DNA of 64,000 nucleotides from Hydractinia symbiolongicarpus (taxonomy: Eukaryota > Cnidaria > Hydrozoa > Anthoathecata > Hydractiniidae): NCBI RefSeq assembly GCF_029227915.1, contig NC_079881.1, forward strand, positions 26,389,501 through 26,453,500. The letters are read 5' to 3'. Under the pieces are notes generated by a model. The model searched no databases. It was not told the DNA's origin and saw only the letters and a program-made list of their open reading frames with translations. The stretch's first letter is position 1; every line of letters begins with the position of its first letter. Shown in pieces: positions 37,074 through 47,374 of the stretch. Made by a program: the position numbers and the translations under genes.

Positions 37074-38065
37074 GCGATGCTCCAGCATGCCAGTTCGAGG
37101 CTGGACATCAAAAGGGAGGCCACTACTTTTGCTGGTCATGTGGTATTAAGGCATCCAGATCAAATGACCTTAGTCATGTCCTTAATTTGCCACACACATC
37201 TTTGGAAACGAAAATCCATACTTTGACGGCCTCGACATATGGAAAAGTTGTGACAAACAAAATGTGTTTACACTACACTGACGGCATGGCGAAGGCAGAC
37301 CTGATAACCGACTTGCACGAAAGAGAAGTTAAATTCCGGTGCGAAAATACGAAAGACACGTTGTCAAAATTGATCGACATCGAATTGGCAGGTTGTCAGC
37401 GGATGCCAGCCCTGTTGTATTATACACCTACATCATCGTTGACACATTGTTACCTCTCTGGTTACGAGGTTTTGCCTTGTGAACCATTGCATTGTGTGAG
37501 TGGACACATCAGAAATTTGTATGAAGAGTTGCCACGCCATCTAGAAAGGGAAGAATGCAAAATATTTAACAACACTGTTACTATGTCATTTTCCGGAAAA
37601 GAGGCGAAACGTGCAGCAGATTATCGGCTGAGTTTAATAGATTGCACGAAGTTTTTAAAGGACAAAATAGATGCTAATGTCTACAAAATTCTACAACAAA
37701 CCTGTGAAATGCAGGGTATTCTTTATAAATCTGAAGAAAATAGAACACCGATTTCGATTTTACGTCTTTATAACCAGTCATTCCAACATGCAATGATACT
37801 GAATGAGGTTATTAAAAACACCATCTCCTTGACAAAGCGGAAAATGTTTGGCCAGTACTACCACGCTTTAACTGTCCATGCACCAGACCAGTACCGTCTT
37901 TTTTCTGGACCAACAACTAACACTGAAGAAGAGGAGAGAACATTCAACTTTTTGAAAACAATATGCACACATACATCAAACCATCACCCTGAAAATGTCT
38001 TATTCAATGCTTTCATCCGACTACAAGTTCGTGACAATGTTCACGAGCATCACATGGCAGTTTAA
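37074..38065 (+). CDS. Transposase exon 7, zinc motif and C-terminal catalytic half
   Basis: The largest exon (992 bases) starts after ATTATTTTAG with GDAPACQFEAGHQKGGHYFCWSCG, joining G across the intron. It holds the candidate second catalytic Asp, the C-x2-C pair, the EPLHCVSGHIRNLYEELP segment and the motifs QYRLFSGPTTNTEEEERTF and SNHHPENVLFNAFIR near the end. It ends at TAA 38063-38065. The C-terminus is free of stops, and I cannot tell whether the family normally extends further. Confidence 0.8.
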
Positions 38066-38823
38066 TTTTAATTTTTATAGTTTTTTGAATCATTAGTGTT
38101 TGTTTTTCTTTTCTTTTTCGGGCATTGTTTGTGTCATATGTGGGTTTTTTCGGGCGAATACTGAATTTTTTCAAAACGCTGAACTCGCCCGAAAACGTGT
38201 GCAGTTTTTACGGCGGATGCGGCTTATCGGCACCCTCATGATATTTTCTATTCTAGATCTGGGGCCGAACTTATACGACTTGACGCTATAAATATCTCTA
38301 GCTAGCCAGCTAGCTAACTTTTTGGCCAAGGAGAGGGAGGAAGGGATTAAGCAGCTAGCGAACAATCACATGCCATAAAAAAGATGAAAATCATTAATCT
38401 TTAGCTAGCTAGCTACAGAAGCACCTCTCTAGCTGGCCTTATGCATTCTCTGAGCTTTATATCATTTCTTCAAAACCTTTCATAGTGCCACCAGCTATCG
38501 ACACAGCATACAAAAAAAATATTTACAAAAATAGTAAATAAAACGAATACCTTAGTCCTTAATCCCTTAATTCATCATAACTTCCCCAAGCCAGTCAGCC
38601 ACTTTCACAAAAACTGCCTCGTGGAAGAAACTGCTTCACTGTTCACGGCAGAAAATTCCAGACCAAACAGCCGTGGTCAAACACCCGCGAAATAAATAAA
38701 TCACAAGTTGAAAAATAAAATGTCGGCGAGTTCAACCATGATTTTTGATTCTTACGTCATTTAATTGACTTATTTATTATTTCAAAAATTCGCCTATGTC
38801 GCGCGGAAAAGCGGCAAAACGTT
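38066..38823 (+). other. Right non-coding region of the DNA transposon
   Basis: This is the 3' untranslated and subterminal part. AATAAA polyadenylation-type signals occur at 38537-38542 and 38691-38696. A TAGC-rich cluster occupies 38290-38440. Short open frames on both strands around 38100-38365 have no recognisable content. Confidence 0.6.
38290..38440. repeat. Right cluster of AGCTAGCT-type motifs
   Basis: CTAGCTAGCCAGCTAGC, CAGCTAGC, TTAGCTAGCTAGCTAC and CTCTAGCTGG recur here, 400-550 bp from the right end. The left flank has a similar cluster farther from its end. The role is unknown. Confidence 0.45.
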
Positions 38824-38839
38824 CCTTAACTACATCGAG
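38824..38839 (-). repeat. Right terminal inverted repeat
   Basis: CCTTAACTACATCGAG is the exact reverse complement of the left terminus. The inward sequence GCGGAAAAGCGG loosely matches the left CCGC-rich stretch. Confidence 0.93.
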
Positions 38840-41800
38840 CGGGCTTGTCCCGTATAGTCGAATGTATACAAAGAAAGTACCCTGTGAGTAAACTCATTTC
38901 CAGAACGATGTTTTAAATTATCTTTTCACCACTAAAGCCCAGGAGACTTGTAGTTTTTAAAAATGTTTACATTTTTGATGAGACGCTGAATAAAAGAAGT
39001 TTAATCGCCGGCAAACGAAAACCCGCGATTTCCCGTAAATCCCGAACTCGGCCCGTATAGTCAAAAGTATACAAAGAAAGTACCCAGGGAGTAAACGCAT
39101 TTCCCAAACGATTTTTTAAATTATTATTTCACCACTAAAGCCCATGAGACTTGTAGTTTTTAAAAATGTTTTTATTTTTGATGAGACGCTGAATAAAAGA
39201 AGTTTAATCGCCGGCAAACGAAAACCCGCGATTTCCCGTAAATCTCGGACTCGGCCCGTATAGTCAAAAGTATACAAAGAAAGTACCCAGGGAGTAAACT
39301 CATTTCCCGAACGATTTTTTAAGTTATTTTTTCACCACTAAAACGCATGAGACTTGTAGTTTTCAGAAATGTTTTCATTTTTGATGAGACGCTTAATGAA
39401 AGTGGTTTAATCGCCGGCAAACGAAAACCCGCGAATTCCCGTAAATCCCGGGCTTGGCCCGTATAGTCGAATGTATACAAAGAAAGTACCCTGTGAGTAA
39501 ACTCATTTCCAAAACGATTTTTTAAATTATCTTTTCACCACTAAAACGCATGAAACGTGTAGTTTTCAAAAATGTTTTCATTTTTGATGAGACACTGAAT
39601 AAAAGAAGTTTAATCGCCGGCAAACGAAAACCCGCCATTTCCCGTAAATCCCGGGCTTGGCCCGTATAGTCAAAAGTATACAAAGAAAGTACCCAGGGAG
39701 TAAACTCATTTCCCGAACGATTTTTTATATTATTTTTTCACCACTAAAACGCACGAGACTTGTAGTTTTCCAAAATGTTTTCATTTTTGATGGGACGCTG
39801 AATAAAAGAAGTTTAATCGCCGGCAAACAAAAACCCGCGATTTCCCGTAAATCCCGGACTCGGCCCGTATAGTCAAAAGTATACAAAGAAAGTACCCAGG
39901 GAGTAAACTCATTTCCCGAACGATTTTTTAAATTATTTTTTCACCACTAAAACGCATGAGACTTGTAGTTTTTAAAAAATGTTTTCATTTTTGATGAGAC
40001 GCTTAATGAAAGAAGTTTAATCGCCGGCAAACGAAAACCAGAGATTTCCCCTAAATCCAGGGCTTGGCCCGTGTAGTCGAATGTATGCAAAGAAAGTACC
40101 CAGGGAGTAAACTCATTTCCCGAACGATTTTTTAAATTTTTTTTTCACCACCAAAACGCATGAGACTTGTAGTTTTTAAAAATGTTTTCATTTTTGATAA
40201 GACGCTTAATGAAAGAGGTTTAATCGCCGCCAAACGAAAACCTGCGATTTCCCGTAAATCCCGGGCTTGGCCCGTATAGTCGAATGTATACAAAGAAAAA
40301 GACCTGTGAGTAAACTCATTTCCAGAATGATTTTTTAAATTACTTTTTCACCACTAAAACGCATAACACTTGTAGCTTTCAAAAATGTTTTCATTTTTGA
40401 TGAGACGGTGAATAAAAGAAGTTTAATCGCCGGCAAACGAAAATCCGCGATTTCCTGTAAATCCCGGGCTTGGCTCGTATAGTCAAAAGTATACAAAGAA
40501 AGTACACAGGGAGTAAACTCATTTCCCAAACGATTTTTTAAATTTTTTTTTCACCACTTAAACGCATGAGACTTGTAGTTTTCAAACTTGTTTTCATTTT
40601 TGATGAGACGCTGAATAAAAGAAGTTTAATCGTCGGCAAATGAAAACCCGCGATTTCCCGTAAAACCCAGGCTTGGCCTGTATAGTTGAATGTATATAAA
40701 GAAAGTACCCAAGGAGTAAACTGATTTCCCGAACGATTTTTCAAATTATTTCTGCACCACTAGAACGAATGAGACTTGTAGTTTTCAAAAATGTTTTCAT
40801 TTTTAAAGAGACGCTTAATGAAAGAGGTTTAATCGCCGGTAAACGAAAACCCGCGATTTCCCGTAAATCCCGGGCTTGTCCCGTATAGTCGAATGTATAC
40901 AAAGAAAGTACCCTGTGAGTAAACTCATTTCCAGAACGATGTTTTAAATTATCTTTTCACCACTAAAGCCCAGGAGACTTGTAGTTTTCAAAAATGTTTT
41001 CATTTTTGATGAGACGCTTAATGAAAGAGGTTTAATCGCTGTCAAACGAAAACCTGCGATTTCCCGTAAATCCCGGGCTTGGCCCGTATAGTCGAATGTA
41101 TACAAAGAAAAAGACCTGTGAGTAAACTCATTTCCAGAATGATTTTTTAAATTACTTTTTCACCACTAAAACGCATAACACTTGTAGCTTTCAAAAATGT
41201 TTTCATTTTTGATGAGACGGTGAATAAAAGAAGTTTAATCGCCGGCAAACGAAAATCCGCGATTTCCTGTAAATCCCGGGCTTGGCTCGTATAGTCAAAA
41301 GTATACAAAGAAAGTACACAGGGAGTAAACTCATTTCCCGAACGATTTTTTAAATTTTTTTTTCACCACTTAAACGCATGAGACTTGTAGTTTTCAAACT
41401 TGTTTTCATTTTTGATGAGACGCTGAATAAAAGAAGTTTAATCGCCGGCAAATGAAAACCCGCGATTTCCCGTAAAACCCAGGCTTGGCCCGTATAGTTG
41501 AATGTATATAAAGAAAGTACCCAAGGAGTAAACTGATTTCCCGAACGATTTTTCAAATTATTTCTGCACCACTAGAACGAATGAGACTTGTAGTTTTCAA
41601 AAATGTTTTCATTTTTAAAGAGACGCTTAATGAAAGAGGTTTAATCGCCGGTAAACGAAAACCCGCGATTTCCCGTAAATCCCGGGCTTGTCCCGTATAG
41701 TCGAATGTATACAAAGAAAGTACCCTGTGAGTAAACTCATTTCCAGAATGATGTTTTATATTATTTTTTCACCACTAAAACGCATGAGACTTGTAGTTTT

Positions 41801-43870
41801 CAAAAATGTTTTCATTTTTGATGGGACGCTGAATAAAAGAAGTTTAATCGCCGGCAAACAAAAACCCGCGATTTCCCGTAAATCCCGGACTCGGCCCGTA
41901 TAGTCAAAAGTATACAAAGAAAGTACCCAGGGAGTAAACTCATTTCCCGAACGATCTTTTAAATTATTTTTTCACCACTAAAACGCATGAGACTTGTAGT
42001 TTTTAAAAAATGTTTTCATTTTTGATGAGACGCTTAATGAAAGAAGTTTAATCGCCGGCAAACGAAAACCAGCGATTTCCCCTAAATCCAGGGCTTGGCC
42101 CGTGTAGTCGAATGTATGCAAAGAAAGTACCCAGGGAGTAAACTCATTTCCCGAACGATTTTTTAATTTTTTTTTTCACCACCAAAACGCATGAGACTTG
42201 TAGTTTTTAAAAATGTTTTCATTTTTGATGAGACGGTTAATGAAAGAGGTTTAATCGCCGTCAAACGAAAACCTGCGATTTCCCGTAAATCCCGGGCTTG
42301 GCCCGTATAGTCGAATGTATACAAAGAAAAAGACCTGTGAGTAAACTCATTTCCAGAATGATTTTTTAAATTACTTTTTCACCACTAAAACGCATAAAAC
42401 TTGTAGCTTTCAAAAATGTTTTCATTTTTGATGAGACGGTGAATAAAAGAAGTTTAATCGCCGGCAAACGAAAATCCGCGATTTCCTGTAAATCCCGGGC
42501 TTGGCTCGTATAGTCAAAAGTATACAAAGAAAGTACACAGGGAGTAAACTAATTTCCCGAACGATTTTTTAAATTTTTTTTTCACCACTTAAACGCATGA
42601 GACTTGTAGTTTTCAAACTTGTTTTCATTTTTGATGAGACGCTGAATAAAAGAAGTTTAATCGCCGGCAAATAAAAACCCGCGATTTCCCGTAAAACCCA
42701 GGCTTGGCGCATATAGTTGAATGTATATAAAGAAAGTACCCAAGGAGTAAACTGATTTCCCGAACGATTTTTCAAATTATTTCTGCACCACTAGAACGAA
42801 TGAGACTTGTAGTTTTCAAAAATGTTTTCATTTTTAAAGAGACGCTTAATGAAAGAGGTTTAATCGCCGGTAAACGAAAACCCGCGATTTCCCGTAAATC
42901 CCGGGCTTGGCCCGTATAGTCGAATGTATACAAAGAAAGTACCCTGTGAGTAAACTCATTTCCAGAACGATGTTTTAAATTATCTTTTCACCACTAAAGC
43001 CCAGGAGACTTGTAGTTTTCAAAAATGTTTTCATTTTTGATGAGACGCTTAATGAAAGAGGTTTAATCGCTGTCAAACGAAAACCTGCGATTTCCCGTAA
43101 ATCCCGGGCTTGGCCCGTATAGTCGAATGTATACAAAGAAAAAGACCTGTGAGTAAACTCATTTCCAGAATGATTTTTTAAATTACTTTTTCACCACTAA
43201 AACGCATAACACTTGTAGCTTTCAAAAATGTTTTCATTTTTGATGAGACGGTGAATAAAAGAAGTTTAATCGCCGGCAAACGAAAATCCGCGATTTCCTG
43301 TAAATCCCGGGCTTGGCTCGTATAGTCAAAAGTATACAAAGAAAGTACACAGGGAGTAAACTCATTTCCCGAACGATTTTTTAAATTTTTTTTTCACCAC
43401 TTAAATGCATGAGACTTGTAGTTTTCAAACTTGTTTTCATTTTTGATGAGACGCTGAATAAAAGAAGTTTAATCGCCGGCAAATGAAAACCCGCGATTTC
43501 CCGTTAAACCCAGGCTTGGCCCGTATAGTTGAATGTATATAAAGAAAGTACCCAAGGAGTAAACTGATTTCCCGAACGATTTTTCAAATTATTTCTGCAC
43601 CACTAGAACGAATGAGACTTGTAGTTTTCAAAAATGTTTTCATTTTTAAAGAGACGCTTAATGAAAGAGGTTTAATCGCCGGTAAACGAAAACCCGCGAT
43701 TTCCCGTAAATCCCGGGCTTGTCCCGTATAGTCGAATGTATACAAAGAAAGTACCCTGTGAGTAAACTCATTTCCAGAACGATGTTTTAAATTATCTTTT
43801 CACCACTAAAGCCCAGGAGACTTGTAGTTTTTAAAAATGTTTACATTTTTAATGAGACGCTGAATAAAAG
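38840..43870. repeat. 203-bp satellite array, second segment (about 25 monomers)
   Basis: The array resumes in the same phase as it stopped at 30818 and ends inside a monomer at the LINE insertion. Four-monomer blocks are visible: the TTTCAAACTTG monomers at about 40538, 41350, 42569 and 43381 are spaced 812, 1219 and 812 bp. Other repeated markers are GCATAACACTTGTAGC, GAGACGGTGAATAAAAG, CGCTGTCAAACG (about 2031 bp apart) and TTTTAAAGAGACGC. No gene is present. Confidence 0.95.
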
Positions 43871-43876
43871 GATTGA

Positions 43877-46828
43877 CACAAAAAACCTGTCGAAATTTAC
43901 GACACAGATCCACCGAACACTGCCTCAGATACTTTTGATTCAACATATGATATTTTCACTCTACGTCGCAGTAACATGTGTAACTTGATAGTCGGTCATT
44001 TGAACGTAAACTCGTTGCGAAGCAAGTTCGAAGAAATTGATTTAACTTTCAAGCACAATATTGATGTTCTGCTTCTAACTGAAACGAAAATAGATGAATC
44101 GTTCACTGATGCTCAATTTAAGTTAGATAATTACGCAATTCTGAGGAAAGATAGAAATGGACATGGTGGCGGTATTTTACTCTATATAAATGAAAATATT
44201 CCCTTCAAAGTGTTGCGAAAATATACTTTACCGGATGATATCGAAGTTTTAGTTGTCGAAATAAATCTTCGAAAACGCAAATGGCTTTTAATCGGTGCAT
44301 ATAAACCACCGTTACAAAAAAATTACTACTTTTTAACTCAAATCGCAAATGTATTGATTTCACATCTCAACTATCACGAAAACATCATAATTATGGGTGA
44401 TTTAAACATGGAAATAAGTGACACAGATTTCGATAACTTCATTTCAACATACGACCTCCATAGACTAATCAAATCACCAACCTGCTTTAAGTCAAGTACT
44501 TCGCCTTCTTGCATTGATCACATATTAACAAATCAACCAAATTTCTTTAAAAATAGTGTAACAATCGAAACTGGCATATCAGATTGGCATTTATTTGTTG
44601 GAAGTGTGATGAGAATGAACGTGATTAAAGGCGACCCAATTGTGAAACACTACAGAAATTACAACAAAATTGACTACTTTGATTTTGAAAGAACATTATC
44701 AATGAACTTTTTGAAATTACTTGAGAAGAATTACGACTTTAACCAATTCAACTTATGCATCACGTCTACGTTAAACCATTTTGCACCATTGAAAAAGAAA
44801 ATACTAAGATTCAATAACGCACCTTTTATCACCAAGGAGCTTCGCAAAGCTATTATGCACAGATCCAAACTTCGTCGCATATATAACAAATCACGATCAA
44901 AAGAAAATTGGTCCAACTTCACTAGACAGAGAAACTACTGTGTTTCCTTATTACGAAAAACCAGACGTTCGTATTTCAAGGGTTTACGTATGACAAGCAT
45001 TACTGATAATAAAAAGTTCTGGAAGTCTGTCAAGCCATTGTTTTCAAACGTTAGTTATAACACCAACAAAATTATCTTAATCGAGAAAGAAAAGATAGTC
45101 ACCGACGAACAAAAATTATGCAAAATCTTCAATGAATATTACACCAACATCACGAAAAATTTACCAATCAAACCAAACGATGATACACATACAGCAACCA
45201 TTCACGATGCAATCCACTCGTATACTAATCACATCAGTGTTTTGAAAATTCGTGAAAATGTGGGTTATGATGAAAAGTTCTATTTTTCGCTGGTTGAACA
45301 GCCTGATGTTCTCAAAGTCATCAAAGACATGGATGCAAAGAAATCTTCTGTTAGTGGTGATTTTCCAGTTTTTATGTTGAAAAAGTTTATTCATATCTTT
45401 GTTCCTATCCTCACTAATATTATAAATTTTTGTTTACAGTCTAATATTTTTCCTGATGATTTAAAACTTGCAGAGGTTATACCTGTTTTTAAGAAGGATG
45501 ACTGTAATGATAAGGAGAACTATAGACCTGTTAGCTTGCTTCCCTGTTTATCAAAGATTTTTGAAAGAATTATTCTTAATCAAATGCACACTTTTATGCA
45601 TGACAAACTCAGCCCTCATCTATCAGGCTTCAGAAAGGGTTATAATACACAATATGCTCTCATTCGAATGATTGAACAATGGAAAAGCACACTTGATAAT
45701 AAGGGTGTCGTTGGAGCAGTGCTAATGGACCTTTCAAAAGCTTTTGATACTATCAACCATGATTTGCTTATTGCAAAGCTGCATGCCTATGGTTTTTCTG
45801 AATCTTCTTTATTATTTATTCACTCATACTTGAAAAATCGTTTTCAGAGAACCAGAATAAATTCTTCTTTTAGCGAATGGCTTCCTCTTCAAGTTGGAGT
45901 TCCACAAGGATCAATCTTAGGACCTCCTCTCTTCAATTATTCTATAAACGATTTATTCTGGTTCATTATTCAATCATCCCTTTGTAACTTTGCAGATGAT
46001 AACACCTTATATGCTTGTGAAAATTCATTAGAAGATGTAAAACAAACACTGCTTACTAATTTGGTCATAGTTAATAATTGGTTTTATGAAAATTACTTAG
46101 CAATAAATTTGAAAAAGTATCAATATATTGTATTAGGTCATCACGATGAAAGTTTGATAAATAACCATTTGAAAATTGCGTGTAAATCGTCTGTAGTGCT
46201 TCTTGGTGTTACGATTGACTCAAGACTAAACTTTCATTCGCATGTCAAAAACATCTGCAATAAGGCTAGTAGGAAACTCAACGTGCTTCAAAGGATATCT
46301 TCCTTTTTGACACCCAAGATGAAGCGTTTTCTCTTCAATTCATTTATTTTGTCTCAGTTTTCTTACTGTCCCTTAGTATGGATGTTTTGTGGAAAAGTTG
46401 CAAATAATCGAATCAATCGTATTCATGAACGTTGTCTAAGAATCATACAGGACGATATAAATGGCAGTTACGATGAACTTTTATCTTTATGTAATGTTAA
46501 AAATATTCACATCATCAATTTATAGAATTTAATGAAAGAGGTTTACAAATTTTTAAATGGATTGTCACCTCTATATATGAACGAGATATTTTCTGTTAGG
46601 GAAAACAAGTACAACCTTCGTTGCTTTAATTTGATCAGGCGACCAACTTGTCGGACAACGTACTATGGCTTAAATACTTTATCAAATATTGCAGGGAAGC
46701 TATGGATATCTGTGCCTGACGCTACAAAGAATGCTCCTTCTCTCGAAGCCTTCCGTAGCTCAATAAAATTTTGGGAAGGTGATGTTTGCACCTGTAAAAT
46801 ATGCATGGATATACCATACATATTTTAA
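43877..46828 (+). pseudogene. LINE ORF2: AP endonuclease plus reverse transcriptase, one internal stop
   Basis: One frame runs from the truncation point to TAA at 46826-46828, broken only by TAG at 46523-46525. Numbering from the first ATG (43976), the endonuclease occupies about residues 1-230: GHLNVNSLR, LTETKID, GGGILLY, GDLNME and CIDHI. Its usual SDH motif reads SDWH (202-205), so the position of the catalytic His is Trp. The reverse transcriptase follows at about 450-740: YRPVSLLP, SGFRKGYNTQYAL, DLSKAFDTINH (catalytic Asp 585), VPQGSILGP and FADD (Asp 674 and 675). After the stop the same frame continues NLMKEVYKFLNGLSP and a C-terminal domain. The stop context (NL, stop, NLMKEVYKF) suggests a Gln CAG to TAG change. 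The reading before the first ATG adds 33 codons. The product would make new copies by target-primed reverse transcription; this copy is probably inactive. Confidence 0.88.
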
Positions 46829-46976
46829 CTTTACTTATTTATTTATTTATTTTTCTTATTTTTTATCGCTGTTTGCCTTGTTTTACGTTTTGTTGTCGAT
46901 TTAAATTAGTTATTTAAATACTATTGTATCTATCGACGTTAAAAAAAGAGAAAATCAAAAATCAAAAAAAAATCAA
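46829..46976 (+). other. LINE 3' untranslated region and short-repeat tail
   Basis: About 150 bp, T-rich with ATTTATTTATTT, follows the ORF2 stop. It ends in units such as AAAATCAAAA and AAAAAATC just before the satellite resumes. No polyadenylation signal is evident next to the end. Confidence 0.7.
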
Positions 46977-47374
46977 AAAAGAAGTTTAATCGCCGGCAAA
47001 CGAAAACCCGCGACTTCCCGTAAATCCCGGACTCGGCCCGTGTAGTCGAATGTATGCAAAGAAAGTACCCAGGGAGTAAACTCATTTCCCGAACGATTTT
47101 TTAAATTATTTTTTCACCACTAAAACGCATGAGACTTGTAGTTTTCAGAAATGTTTTCATTTTTGATGAGACGCTTAATGAAAGTGGTTTAATCGCCGGC
47201 AAACGAAAACCCGCGATTTCCCGTAAATCCCGGGCTTGGCCATTATAGTCGAATGTATACAAAGAAAGTACCCTGTGAGTAAACTCATTTCCAAAACGAT
47301 TTTTTAAATTATCTTTTCACCACTAAAACGCATGAGACTTGTAGTTTTTAAAAATGTTTTCATTTTTGATGAGA

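Larger units (their letters stand above)
32562..38065 (+). pseudogene. Seven-exon DDE-type transposase gene with one in-frame stop
   Basis: Exons at 32562-33205, 33950-34336, 34801-34882, 35187-35283, 35475-35804, 36806-36988 and 37074-38065 join in consistent phase through GT-AG introns into 905 codons including the terminal TAA. Codon 375 is TAA (35196-35198). The same frame continues with conserved-looking sequence on both sides, so this looks like a nonsense mutation. An alternative acceptor at 35221-35222 would skip 12 codons in frame, including the stop. Candidate catalytic acidic residues are D480 (in WHD), D576 (in KGDAPA) and E711 (in EPLH) or E725/E726. A C-x2-C pair (CWSC, residues 594-597) follows the second D, as in CMC- and KDZ-type transposases. 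The EPLHxxxGHxxNL stretch resembles the DxLHxxxGxxKxL signature of such families. I recall similar uncharacterised proteins in cnidarians but cannot verify this. Transposase identity is well supported by the terminal repeats; the residue assignments are inference. Confidence 0.75.
30819..38839 (+). mobile_element. 8.0-kb terminal-inverted-repeat DNA transposon, superfamily not assigned
   Basis: The satellite stops at 30818 and resumes in phase at 38840. The 8021 bp between have perfect 16-bp inverted termini, CTCGATGTAGTTAAGG. A looser second match follows inside each end: CGCTTTTTCCGC on the left and CCGCTTTTCCGC on the reverse complement of the right. The element has one plus-strand gene of seven exons (32562-38065), a 1.7-kb non-coding left flank and a 0.8-kb right flank. 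The target is the CCCGGG of a monomer, and CG is present on both sides, consistent with a 2-bp target duplication. Because CCCGGG is itself a palindrome, a zero-bp duplication with termini starting GCTCGATG is equally compatible. A clean excision reading is supported by the paralogous empty site at 21674-21679. The transposase layout resembles cut-and-paste families with a zinc insert, but I cannot name the family. Confidence 0.9.
43871..46976 (+). mobile_element. 5'-truncated CR1/L2-like non-LTR retrotransposon
   Basis: A 3.1-kb insertion splits a monomer between AAAAG and AAGTTTAATCG. AAAAG at 43866-43870 recurs at 46977-46981, a possible 5-bp target duplication that merges with the A-rich tail. 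The element has only ORF2 and no ORF1, and the reading frame is already open six bases from the left edge, as expected for 5' truncation during target-primed reverse transcription. The 3' end is a run of ATCAAAA-type units, not a plain poly(A), which fits CR1/L2-type elements. The satellite is in phase on both sides. Confidence 0.88.

Noticed and set aside
38100-38365. Short open frames on both strands after the transposase stop
   Set aside because: Low-complexity, overlapping on opposite strands, no recognisable domain; treated as 3' flank.
30819-38839. The transposon interior as a host gene with chance inverted repeats
   Set aside because: The termini coincide exactly with the satellite breakpoints and the empty site is present elsewhere in the window.
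44731-45671. Reverse-strand and alternative-frame open frames inside the LINE
   Set aside because: They overlap the clear endonuclease and reverse transcriptase frame and are shadows of it.
43871-46976. LTR retrotransposon
   Set aside because: No long terminal repeats, protease or integrase are seen; the APE endonuclease plus FADD reverse transcriptase order and the short-repeat tail indicate a non-LTR element.
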